DNA from: Euclidia mi
Lineage: Eukaryota; Arthropoda; Insecta; Lepidoptera; Erebidae
Direction: 5' to 3'
Assembly: GCA_944739405.2 (NCBI GenBank)
Contig: OX123186.2
Coordinates: 12,050,995 to 12,114,994, forward strand
Length of the DNA: 64,000 bases
Translations under genes and position numbers: made by a program
In this document: piece by piece, positions 1 to 9,303 of the stretch
Layout of the letters: every line of letters starts with the position of its first letter
How positions within the stretch are numbered: position 1 is the stretch's first letter
Notes under the pieces: generated by a model
Databases searched by the model: none
What the model saw: only the letters and a program-made list of their open reading frames with translations
What the model was told of the DNA's origin: nothing

Positions 1-377
1 AATACTTTTGCCCCGACCTATTACATAAAATTGTTCGCATATATAAACTAATAATTATGTAGTAAATTTAAACGCCTGAAACGATTTCCCCTACTAATAT
101 AAAACATGCGAAAATGTTTATAGAGATATATTGAACATGTATTAGAACATGGCTTTGACATTTGACTGTATGCAAGGTGATGTTATTAATATTATGTACC
201 TACCTTTCAGAAGATAACGGTAGCTGTAATGTCATGGATACTGACCGAGTTACTTTGTACCCCATAGAGTTTCTGAAGTCTTTAGAATAATCAGGAGTGT
301 CTTCACACATCTTGAGACTGAAAGTATGTTTGTGTTACCCCAAATTTAACGCGCGCGAAGCGGCGGGCAAAAGCTAG
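1..377 (+). mobile_element. Helitron-like element, right end (cut by window edge)
   Basis: The end at 345-377 is a GC-rich short hairpin region followed by CTAG and a flanking T, as in a Helitron 3' terminus. The body is homologous, in reverse orientation, to 33142-33430 (shared blocks include the text around the 'gtgtcttcacac' segment and the 'gcgaacaa' segment). No coding capacity is seen, so it is a non-autonomous copy. The 5' end lies outside the window. Class is inferred from the ends only. Confidence 0.5.
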
Positions 378-530
378 TTTTCTATAAAAAATATTACGCT
401 TTGAATACATATACATTTCTACAGCCGGTATTGCCTCCTCAGACTGGTTTTATATTAAAAAATCTATCAAGAGACAATTTTGTGGCTTGGATGCATATTA
501 AGATTTAATTATACTACATTTTATAAAATA

Positions 531-1740
531 CTAGCTGACCCAGCGAACTCCGTATCGCCTTTTTAAGAGTTTTTATTTAATTCCCTTATCATTTCAGAGT
601 CTATAAATGATAAACAAACAAACATAGATTTTAATATATTGAATTCCCCATTCCTAAAAATATCGGAGACGATACCCATATCGACTATAAAAAAAATCCC
701 GTCCGCCATCTTTGATTTCGTATCCGCCACCTTTGATCACGAAATAGATGTTGTATTTGGATTCTCCATCCCTTAAATCATCAGAGACGATATCCATATT
801 GATTTTTAAATTTTTCCCATCCGCCATCTTTGATTTCCCATCCACCATCTTGAATCACGAAACAGATGTTGTATTTGGATTCCCCGTCCCTTTAAACATC
901 GGAGACGATACCCATATTGTTTTTTTTTTTAATTTCCCATCCGCCGTCTTTGATCACGAAATAGATGGTGTTTTTGAATTCCCCATTCCTTAAAATATCG
1001 GAGACTTTACCCATATCGACTTTAAAAACATCCCGTCCGCCATCTTTGATTTCCTATCCGCCATCTTTGATCACGAAATAGATGTTGTATTTGGATTCGC
1101 CATCCCTTAAATCATCAGAGACGATACCCATATTGATGTTTTAAATTTTTCCCATCCGCCATCTTTGATTTCCCATCCACCATCTTGAATCACGAAACAA
1201 ATGTTGTTTTTGGATTCCCCATCCCTTTTAACATCGCAGGCGATACCAATATTGATATTTTTAAATTTTCCCATCCGCCATCTTTGATTTCCCATCCGCC
1301 ATCTTTGATCACGAAATAGATGTTGTATTTCGATTCCCCACCCCTTACAATATCGAAGGCGATACCCATACTGATTTTTAAATTTTTCTCATCCGCCATC
1401 TTTGATTTCCCGTCAGCCATCTTGGATCAGTCCTGAAGTCTTCAGGTCCGGAAACTGACAAAACTGCCATCAAACAAAGAAGTATATCAACGCGCACGCG
1501 AATTTCAACTTTATGCAGCGGTAATAAATTACAAATTGACTCTACGTTTTAGTTAGAAAACGTTTGTATGGGAAAAAGAAAAGCGCTGTTCTAGGGTTTT
1601 TCCGGCAATTATCAGATTTTTTCTCGCCGTAAAAACCATCTTTGAACTTCAACGAACATTTAAAAAAAAGAATCGGCCAAATTGGTCCAGGCGTTGTTGA
1701 GTTATGCGCTTACCAACACATTTTGCGATTCATTTTTATA
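531..1740 (-). mobile_element. Non-autonomous Helitron-like element A carrying minisatellite I
   Basis: On the plus strand it begins CTAGCTGACCCAGCGAAC, which on the minus strand is a CTAG end flanked by T. It holds minisatellite I (641-1432). The other end (about 1437-1736) contains text typical of lepidopteran dispersed repeats (an 'attggtccaggcgttg' block and 'ttgcgattcatttttata') and differs from the end of the two sister elements at 4063 and 5861. No protein-coding gene is seen. Element 1741-4056 abuts it directly. Confidence 0.5.
641..1432. repeat. Minisatellite I, copy 1 (~118-bp units)
   Basis: About seven tandem units, each with 'cggagacgatacccatat' and one or two 'ccgccatctttgat' blocks. 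Units come in three kinds, two of ~118 bp and one short (~99 bp), so the unit starting 'gaattccccatt' recurs at 641 and 976 (335 bp apart). It is a higher-order repeat with a three-unit period. Short open frames across it are by-products of the repetition. Confidence 0.9.
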
Positions 1741-2114
1741 CTAGCTTTCGCCCGCGGCTTCGCCCGCATGAAATTTTAATAAAGAGTAGCCTTTGTACTT
1801 CCCCAGGTTTCAGACTATCCATATCAAATTTCATTACAAACGGATCTGCACATTAGCCGTGTAGCATACATATATTATAAACAGATAATAAGTACTTAAA
1901 ATTACTTTTTTTTTATAGTCGTCAAACTTCAGGTAAAGATTAGTATGTAGTGTATATTCTTAAAGTTATTGAAGAGCTTATATACCTACTGAATAGAATT
2001 GCAGCAAAAATAAAAACTGAAAGCAATACCAGAAAGTACAAAATCAGACCGCCCCTCCTCCCCACTGCGCTTCAGCGCACCAACTCATACTCTCGCGCTT
2101 TTAATAACGCTGCG

Positions 2115-3690
2115 CTTAGGTCAATTATATCGTAAGCTCTATTCTGCCAATCAAGCCCTTTCATTTGATACCCATATTGGGGTATTTGTTGAAAACATGT
2201 CATCCGCCATTTTATGGCGACGGCCATCTTAGATTTTTCATAATGAGCCCTATTGTACCAATCATGCCCTTTCATTCGATACCCATATTGAGTTATTTGT
2301 GGAAAAATGTAATACGCCATTTTGCGGCGACAGCCATCTTCGATTTTTCATAGTGAGCTCTATTCTACGAATCAAGCCCTTTAATTAAATAAATACCCGT
2401 ATTGAGGTATTTGTGGAAAATAAGTAATTCACCTTTTTGTAGTGGCGGCCATCTTGGATTTTTCATAGTGAGCTCCATTCTACCAATCAAACCCTTTCAA
2501 TAGATACCCATATTGAGGTATATGTGGAAATATGTAATACGCCAGTTTGTGGCGGCAGCCATCTTGGATTTTATATAGTGAGCCCTATTCTACCAATCAA
2601 GTCCTTTCATTCGATACCCATATTGAGTTATTTGTGAAAAATATGTAATCCGCCATTTTGCGGCGACAGCCATCTTGGATTTTTCATAGTGAGCTCTATT
2701 CTACGAATCAAGCCCTTTCATTTTATACCCAAATTGAGATATTATTGGAAAATAAATAATCCGCCATTTTGTGGCAGCGGCCATCTTGGATTTTTCATAG
2801 TGAGCTCCATTCTACCAATCAAACCCTTTCATTCGATACCCATATTGAGTTATTTCTGGAAAAAATGTAATCCGCCATTTTGCGGCGACAGCCATCTTGG
2901 ATTTTTCATAGTGAACTCTATTCTACGAATCAAGCTCTTTCATTTGATACCCATATTGAGGTATTTGTGGAAAATAAGTAATTCACCTTTTTGTGGCGGC
3001 GGCCATCTTAGATTTTTCATAGTGAACGCCATTCTACCAATCAAACCCTTTCATTAGATACGCATATTGAGGTATTTGTAGAAATATGTAATCCGCCAGT
3101 TTGTGGCGGCAGCTATCTTGGATTTTTCATAGTGAGCCCTATTCTACCAATCAAGCCCTTTCATTCGATACCCATATTGAGTTATTTGTGGAAAATATGT
3201 AATACGCCATTTTGCGGCGACAGCCATCTTGGATTTTTCATAGTGAGCTCTATTCTACAAATCAAGCCCTTTCATTTGATACCCATATTGAGGTATTTGT
3301 GGAAAAAAAGTAATTCGCCATTTTGTGGCAGCGGCCATCTTGGATTTTTCATAGTGAGCTGCATTCTACCAATCAACCCCTTTCATTTGTTATCCATATT
3401 GAGTTATTTGTGGAAAATATTCAAAATATGTAATCAGCCATTTTGCTGCGACAGCCATCTTGGATTTTTCATAGTGAGCTCTATTCTACGAATCAAGCTC
3501 TTTCATTTGATACCCATATCGAGGTATTTGTGGAAAATAAATAAGACGCCATTTTGTGTCAGCGGCCATCTTAGATTTTTCATAGTGAGCTCCATTCTAC
3601 CAATCAAACCCTTTCATTTGATACCCATATTGAGGTTATTGTGAAGTAATATGTGATTCGCCATTTTGTATCGGTGGCCATCTTGGATTT
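2115..3690. repeat. Minisatellite II: 14 units of 111 bp with a 5-unit higher-order repeat
   Basis: The block 'gccatctt' (one copy is 'gctatctt') starts at 2223, 2333, 2448, 2558, 2669, 2780, 2891, 3002, 3112, 3223, 3334, 3454, 3565 and 3677, so unit length is 110-112 bp apart from one 115-bp step and a 9-bp insertion near 3421. Units fall into types: A ('gcggcgacag'), B ('ggcggcgg' or 'ggcagcgg', 'ctacgaatc') and C ('gccagtttgtggcgg'). From 2333 the order is A-B-C-A-B, A-B-C-A-B, A'-B-C. Corresponding units of the first two blocks lie 554 bp apart. Because 111 is a multiple of three, long stop-free frames (2689-3057, 3132-3644) arise and are not taken as genes. Confidence 0.95.
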
Positions 3691-3981
3691 ACAATCATTT
3701 AAATATTATCTTTTAATCTCGATGACAATATGAGTGTATACCAAATATCAGATCAATCATCAGGAAGGGGGTAAAATTCCAATTACTAAATTTGACCCAA
3801 GCAAACAAATAAAGATAATACAGGATTTTCGCCGACTTAGTTGATACTTTTCCTTATAGTATGGCAACATTATACATTATTTTATAAATTGTAGCCTATG
3901 TGTTATTCTGATGTATAAACTATATTACTGTAAAGTTTCATCCAAATCCGTTCAGTAGTTTTTGCGTGAAAGAGTAACAAA

Positions 3982-4021
3982 CATCCATCCATCCATCCAT
4001 CCATCCATCCATCCATCCATC
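3982..4021. repeat. (ATCC)n microsatellite
   Basis: About ten perfect copies of the tetranucleotide lie just inside the TC end of the Helitron-like element, between 'gtgaaagagtaacaaac' and 'cttcacaaactttc'. The homologous place in the 33142-33759 element holds (CATA)n, so the microsatellite type changes between copies at a fixed site. Confidence 0.9.
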
Positions 4022-4219
4022 TTCACAAACTTTCACATTTATAATATTAGTAGGATTATAGACTAGCTGACCCAGCGAATTCCGTATCGCCTTTTTAAGA
4101 ATTTTTATTGAATTCCCTTTTTCCAAGCCCCTTTTCTAAAGTTACCACTGACTTAGCGCTTAATCTCTTATCATTTCAGGGTCTTTCAAAAAATCAAACA
4201 TAGATTTTTATATAATATT

Positions 4220-5394
4220 GAATTGCCCATTCCTTAAAATATCGGAGACGATACCCATATCGACTTTAAAAAAAAATCCCGTCCGCCATCTTTAATTTCC
4301 AATCCGCCATCTTTGATCACGAAATAGATGTTTTATTTGGATTCACCATCCCTTAAATCATCAGTGACGATAACCATATTGATTTTTAAATTTTTTCCCA
4401 TCCGCCATCTTTCATTTCCCATCCGCCATCTTGAATCACAAAATAGATGTTGTATTTGGATTCCCCATCCCTTCAAACATCGGAGACGATACCCATATTT
4501 GATTTCTAAAAAAAATCGCATCCGCCATCTTTGATCACGAAAAAGATGGTGTTTTGGAATTTCCTATTGCTTAAAAGACGCAGCAGAGGTAGGCCCCCCG
4601 CAAGGTGGACCGACGACCTCGTCAAGATCGCGGGAGGCGGTTGGATGCGGGCGGCTCGAGACCGGTCTATGTGGAGAACCTTGGGGGAGGCCTATGTCCA
4701 GCAGTGGACGTCGTTGAGCTGATATGATGATTGCTTAAAATATCGGAGACGATAACCATATTGATTTTTTAAAACTTTCCCATCCACCATCTTTGATTTC
4801 TCATCCGCCATCTTTGATCAAGATTTAGATGTTGGATTTGGATTCCCCATCCCTTTAAATATTGGAGTTGATACCCATATTGATTTTTTTAAAAAATCCC
4901 ATCCGCCATCTTTGATCACAAAATAGATGGTGGTTTTGAATTCTCCATTCCATAAAATATCGGATACGATACCCATATCGACTTTAAAATAAATCCCATC
5001 CGCCATCTTCGATTTCCTATCCGCCATCTTTGATCACGAAATAGATGTTGTATTTGGATTCACCATCTCTTAAATCATTAGAGACGAAACCCATTTTGAT
5101 TTTTTTAATTTTTCCCATCCGCCATTTTTGACTTTACATCCGCCATCTTGAATCACAAAATAGATGTTGTATTTGGATTCCCCATCCCTTTAAGCAGCGG
5201 AGATGATACCAATATTGATTTTTTAAAATTTTCCCATCCACAATCTTTGATTGCCCATCCGCCATCTTTGATCACGAAATAGATGTTGTATTTCGATTTT
5301 CCACCCTTTAAAATATCGAAGGCGATACCCATATTGATATTTAAAATTTTCTCATCCGCCATCTTTGATTTCCCGTCCACCATCTTGGATCACA
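4220..5394. repeat. Minisatellite I, copy 2
   Basis: Same ~118-bp unit family as 641-1432. The marker unit 'gaatt..ccatt' starts at 4220, 4557 and 4938. The second interval contains the 164-bp LINE insertion plus TSD and would be about 217 bp without it, meaning two units instead of three. Confidence 0.9.
4577..4729 (+). mobile_element. LINE 3' tail, severely 5'-truncated, with 11-bp TSD
   Basis: A 153-bp insertion lies between two copies of ATTGCTTAAAA (4566-4576 and 4730-4740). It encodes the C-terminus of a non-LTR retrotransposon reverse transcriptase: GRPPARWTDDLVKIAG, then a Trp-rich stretch ending GEAYVQQWTSLS and a stop. It ends 'ctgatatgatg', the (GATGAT)-type tail of RTE-like LINEs. 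It is far more GC-rich than the host minisatellite. A related copy lies at 39640-39845. Confidence 0.85.
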
Positions 5395-6021
5395 AAATAA
5401 ATTTCATATTATTATTCAGCGTCCTGAAAATCTCGAAAATGATTCCCATGTCGATTGTATCCTATTCGTTTAGCCTTCTTTTGCCTTTGACCCAACCCTC
5501 CCCCTTCTCGTTTGACCATTTTATTATTTTTGTCTGGCCCCTAAAAGTTGTGGCGTAATTTTATATAGCCTATAGCCTTTCGGAATAATTGGGCTATCAT
5601 AGGCAATAACAATTTTTAAAATTCGACTGCTAGTTCCTGACATTAGCCGACATTATGTTTTAGCCTTTTTAGCCTTTTGCCCTGCCCCAAAGGGTCGAAG
5701 CGTTATGTTATATAGCCAAAGCCTTCCGGAATAATTGGGCTATCGTATACAAAAATAATTTTTCAGATCCGACCGGTAGTTCCTGAGATTAGCGCGTTCA
5801 AACAAACAAACAAACAAACAAATAAACAAACAAACTCTTCCGCTTTATTATATTAGTATAGCTGACCCAGCGAACTCCGCATCGCTTTTTTAAGAGTTTA
5901 TATTTAATTCCCTTTTTTCCAAGCCCCTTTTCCAAAGTTACCATTGACTTAGCGCTTAATCTCTTATCATTTCAGAGTCTTCAAATGATGAACAAACAAA
6001 CATAGATTTTTATATAATATT

Positions 6022-7253
6022 GAATTCCCCATTCCTTCAAATATCGGAGACGATACCCATATCGACTTTAAAAAACATCGCGTCCGCCATCTTTGAATTC
6101 CTATCCGCCATCTTTGATCACGGAATAGATGTTGTATTTGGATTCACCATCCCTTAAATCATCAGAGACGATACCCATATTGATTTAAAAAAGAAAATCC
6201 CATCCGCCATCTTTGATCACGAAATAGATGGTGTTTTTGAATTTCCCATTGCTTAAAATATCGGAGACGATACACATATCGACTTTAAAAGAAATCCCGT
6301 CCGCCATCATTGATTTCCTATCCACCATCTTTGATCACGAAATAGATGTTGTATTTAGATTCGCCATCCCTTAAAACATCGGAGACGATAACCATATTGA
6401 TTTTTTTTTACTTTCCCATCCGCCATCTTTGATTTCCCATCCGCCATCTTGAATCACGAAATAGATGTTGTATTTAGATTCCCCATCCCTTCAAACATCG
6501 GAGACGATACCAATATCGATTTTTAAAAAAAGTCCCATCCGCCATCTTTGATCACGAAATAGATGGTGTTTTTGAATTCCCCATTCCTTAAAATATCGGA
6601 GACGATACCCATATCGACTTTAAAAAATCCCGTCCACCATCTTTGATTTCCTATCCGCCATTTTTGATCACGAAATAGATGTTGTATTTAGATTCGCCAT
6701 CCCTTAAAACATCGGAGACGATAACCATATTGATTTTTTTAAACTTTCCCATCCGCCATCTTTGATTTCTCATCCGCCATCTTTGATCACGAAATAGATG
6801 TCGGATTTGGATTCCCCATCCCTTTAAATATTGGAGATGACACGCATATTGATTTTTTTAAAATTCCCATCCGCCATCTTTGATCACGAAATAGATGGTG
6901 GTTTTGAATTCCCCATTCCTTTAAATATCGGAGATGATACCCATATTGATTTTTTAAATTTTTCCCATCCGCCATTTTTGATTTCCCATCCGCCATCTTG
7001 AATCACGAAAAAGATGTAGTATTTGGATTCCTCATCCCTTTAAACATCGGAGACGATACCAATATTGTTTTTTTTTAATTTTCCCATCCGCCATCTTTGA
7101 TTGCCCATCCGCCATCTTTGATCACGAAATAGATGTTGTATTTCGATTCTCCACCCCTTAAAATATCGAAGGCGATACCCATATTGATATTTAAAATTTT
7201 CTCATCCGCCATCTTTGATTTCCCGTCCGCCATTTTGGATCACTAAATAAATT
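6022..7253. repeat. Minisatellite I, copy 3
   Basis: Marker units 'gaatt.cccatt' start at 6022, 6239, 6574 and 6906, so intervals are 217, 335 and 332 bp: one two-unit block and two three-unit blocks. Sequence is close to copies 1 and 2, including the short unit ending 'agatggtgtttttg'. Confidence 0.9.
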
Positions 7254-7647
7254 TCATATTAATAATCAGCGTCCCGAAAATCTCGAAAACGATACCCATA
7301 TAGATTGTATCCTATTCGTTTAGCCTTTTTTTGCCTTTGACCCAACCCTCCCCCCTCTCGTTTGACCATTTTATTATTTTTGTCTGGCCCCTAAAAGTTG
7401 TGGCGTAATTTTATATAGACTATAGCCTTTCGGAATAATTGGGCTATCATAGGCAATAACAATTTTTTAAATCCGACTGCTAGTTCCTGAGATTAGCCAA
7501 CATAATGTTTTAGCCTTTTTAGCCTTTTGCCCGGCCCCAAAGGGTCGAAGCGTTATGTTATATAGCCTATAGCCTTCCGGAATAACTGGGCTATCGTATG
7601 CAAAAAGAATTTTTCAGATCCGACCGGTAGTTCCTGAGATTAGCGCG

Positions 7648-7690
7648 TTCAAACAAACAAACAAACAAACAAACAAACAAACAAACAAAC
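7648..7690. repeat. (CAAA)n microsatellite at Helitron-like end
   Basis: About ten copies of the tetranucleotide follow 'gattagcgcgttcaaac'. The same run, with one imperfect unit, occurs at about 5800-5834 in element B, and a short (TTTG) run at about 53877 marks a related end in the other orientation. Confidence 0.85.
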
Positions 7691-7717
7691 TCTTCCGCTT
7701 TATTATATTAGTATAGA

Positions 7718-7981
7718 TTATTAATATTCCCTAACACAAATTTCTCTCAAACTTGCAACACGAGCTAGGCAGTTGCCGCATCGGGAATGACAATATTGAC
7801 CTAATATTAAAAGGCTCTGAATATGATAATGTGCTATTCCGATCGGCGCCGCAACGTTAGGCGTCGTAAACTATATAATAACACTATTAGTGCAAACGAT
7901 TTAAATTATTGGAAAATACTTAAACACTATGCAATCACTACTGTTACAAACGTTTAGTCAGCAGATGTAATAAAATGTTAT
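7718..7981. other. AT-rich non-coding DNA
   Basis: Nothing recognisable. It separates the Helitron-like block from the RTE insertion and contains the sequence copied as the LINE target-site duplication at its end. Confidence 0.5.
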
Positions 7982-9303
7982 ATATCTGTGCTGTTTTAAA
8001 AATAAGGGAGATGTCCAAGAATGCAACAATTATCGGGGAATAAAGTTAATGCCTCATAGTATGAAAGTATGGGAGAGAGTAATTGAGCGACGTTTGCGAG
8101 CAGAGAGTGAGATTTCACGTAACCAATTCGGTTTTATGCCTGGTCGAGGTACGGTGGATGCCATTTTTGCACTTCGCCAAATTTCTGAAAAATACAGGGA
8201 GGCGCATAAAAATCTGCATATGGTATTCGTTGACCTCGAAAAAGCATATGACCGGGTACCGCGTGAAGTCTTGTGGTGGGCCCTCAAGAAGAAAGGAGTG
8301 CCTGAAAAGTACCTGAAGTTGATCCAAGCTATGTATGCTGAATGCCACATGCAAGTCCGGTCCGCAGCTGGAATCACAGCCAGATTCGATGTGGCTGTAG
8401 GCTTGCACCAAGGGTCGGCTCTTAGTCCTTACCTCTTCTTGTTGATTATGGATGCCATATCATCGGACATACAGGAAGAGGCACCCTGGTGCATGCTGTT
8501 TGCCGACGACATCGTCCTGGTAGCAGAAAGTGGACAAGAGGTGCAGAGCAAACTGGAGGAGTGGCGGCAGAGACTGGAGAACGTAGGCCTTAGGATAAGC
8601 AGAACCCAAACTGAATACATGTTCTGTGACTTTGGCGGCCTCTCTAGTCCAAGCCCGGTTACACTCGACGGTATACCCCTACCAGTATGCTCCGACTTTC
8701 GCTACCTTGGTTCACTCCTGCAACACGACGGCGAAATTGACCGAGATGTTCGGCAAAGGATCAACTCAGGATGGATGAAATGGCGACAGGTCTCGGGCAC
8801 AATATGCGATCCTAAAATGCCTTTGAAATTCAAGGGACGCATATATAAGGCGGTTATAAGGCCTGTCGTATTGTATGGAGCTGAGTGTTGGGCTACTAAG
8901 AAGATGGATGAAAAACGATTACATGTGGCAGAGATGAGAATGTTGCGATGGATGTGTGGAGTTACGAGAATGGATAAGATTAGGAATGAATACGTGAGAG
9001 GTAGTCTGAAAGTGGCGCCTATAGACGAGAAAGTGAAAGGAAGTCGTTTGGCTTGGTATGGACATATTATGCGAAGAGATGATATGTATGTAGGTAAGCA
9101 AGTGATGAATATGAAGGTAGAGGGATGGAAAGGGAGAGGGAGGCCAAGGAAAAGATGGATGGACTGTGTGAGGATGGATATGAAAGAGAAAGGGGTAAAT
9201 GATCAGATGACGGGCGACAGAAAAGAATGGAAGCGAAGGACGTACTGCGCCGACCCCAAATAGATTGGGACCAGGGCAAGAAGATGATGATATCTGTGCT
9301 GTT
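7982..9303 (+). mobile_element. RTE-type LINE, 5'-truncated, with 14-bp TSD
   Basis: The element body is 7996-9289, flanked by perfect copies of ATATCTGTGCTGTT at 7982-7995 and 9290-9303. It starts inside the reverse transcriptase region, so the endonuclease and any 5' UTR are missing. After the stop codon there are only about 26 bases, ending 'gaagatgatg', typical of RTE elements with very short 3' UTRs. A perfect TSD plus an uninterrupted reading frame suggests a recent insertion. Confidence 0.93.
7998..9263 (+). CDS. RTE-type reverse transcriptase, C-terminal 421 codons (5'-truncated)
   Basis: The frame is open from the 5' truncation point (7998, Lys codon) to the stop at 9261-9263. The in-frame ATG at 8049 is probably not a real start. 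Counting from that ATG, the RT motifs are: upstream NNYRGIKL, NQFGFMPGRGT at 25-35, VDLEKAYDRVPR at 61-72 (first catalytic Asp), GLHQGSALSPYLF at 118-130 and FADD at 151-154 (catalytic Asp pair). The C-terminal part has the conserved YGAECWATKK and RLAWYGHIMRR blocks and ends ADPK. All catalytic residues are present and there is no stop or frameshift. Without endonuclease and promoter it is unlikely to act alone. The clade call (RTE) is from motif recognition. Confidence 0.9.
   Translation, partial: KNKGDVQECNNYRGIKLMPHSMKVWERVIERRLRAESEISRNQFGFMPGRGTVDAIFALRQISEKYREAHKNLHMVFVDLEKAYDRVPREVLWWALKKKGVPEKYLKLIQAMYAECHMQVRSAAGITARFDVAVGLHQGSALSPYLFLLIMDAISSDIQEEAPWCMLFADDIVLVAESGQEVQSKLEEWRQRLENVGLRISRTQTEYMFCDFGGLSSPSPVTLDGIPLPVCSDFRYLGSLLQHDGEIDRDVRQRINSGWMKWRQVSGTICDPKMPLKFKGRIYKAVIRPVVLYGAECWATKKMDEKRLHVAEMRMLRWMCGVTRMDKIRNEYVRGSLKVAPIDEKVKGSRLAWYGHIMRRDDMYVGKQVMNMKVEGWKGRGRPRKRWMDCVRMDMKEKGVNDQMTGDRKEWKRRTYCADPK

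Larger units (their letters stand above)
1741..4056 (-). mobile_element. Non-autonomous Helitron-like element carrying minisatellite II
   Basis: The plus-strand left end is CTAGCTTTCGCCCGCGGC and the right end is 'tttataatattagtagga'. Read on the minus strand this is 5' A|TCCTACTAATATTATAAA ... GC-rich hairpin, CTAG|T, the terminal pattern of Helitrons (5' TC, 3' CTAG, insertion between A and T). Inside are minisatellite II (2115-3690) and an (ATCC)n run close to the TC end. The same ends occur at 33142-33759 and at 1-377. No Rep/helicase gene is present, so movement would need proteins from elsewhere. Confidence 0.6.
4063..5860 (-). mobile_element. Helitron-like element B carrying minisatellite I
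   Basis: The left plus-strand end is CTAGCTGACCCAGCGAA at 4063. The right end is a (CAAA)n run followed by 'cttccgctttattatatt'. Inside is minisatellite I (4220-5394), then a ~465-bp non-repetitive tail (5395-5860) rich in 'tagccttt' blocks. The tail is shared nearly base for base with 7254-7717. A short LINE tail is inserted in its minisatellite at 4577. It is joined directly to element C at 5860/5861. No coding genes. Confidence 0.55.
5861..7717 (-). mobile_element. Helitron-like element C carrying minisatellite I
   Basis: It shares the left end 'gctgacccagcgaactccg' with A and B and the whole right tail with B. On the minus strand its right end reads A|TCTATACTAATATAATAAA, a Helitron-type TC start after A. 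Its left end has lost the CTAG: the junction with B reads 'attagtatagctgaccc', as though two copies were fused head to tail. It holds minisatellite I (6022-7253) and a (CAAA)n run near 7648-7690. No coding genes. Confidence 0.55.

Noticed and set aside
2689..3644. Long open frames (122 and 170 residues) with KPFH...PILRYLWK repeats
   Set aside because: They follow from a 111-bp (37-codon) tandem repeat that happens to lack stops in one frame. There is no start context, no conservation of the frame beyond the DNA repeat and no domain.
2115..3690. Regularly spaced repeats that might be read as a CRISPR array
   Set aside because: Units are contiguous 111-bp tandem copies with no unique spacers, and the DNA is from an animal genome.
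8054..8620. Open frames antisense or out of frame to the RTE reverse transcriptase
   Set aside because: Shadows of the real frame; no domains.
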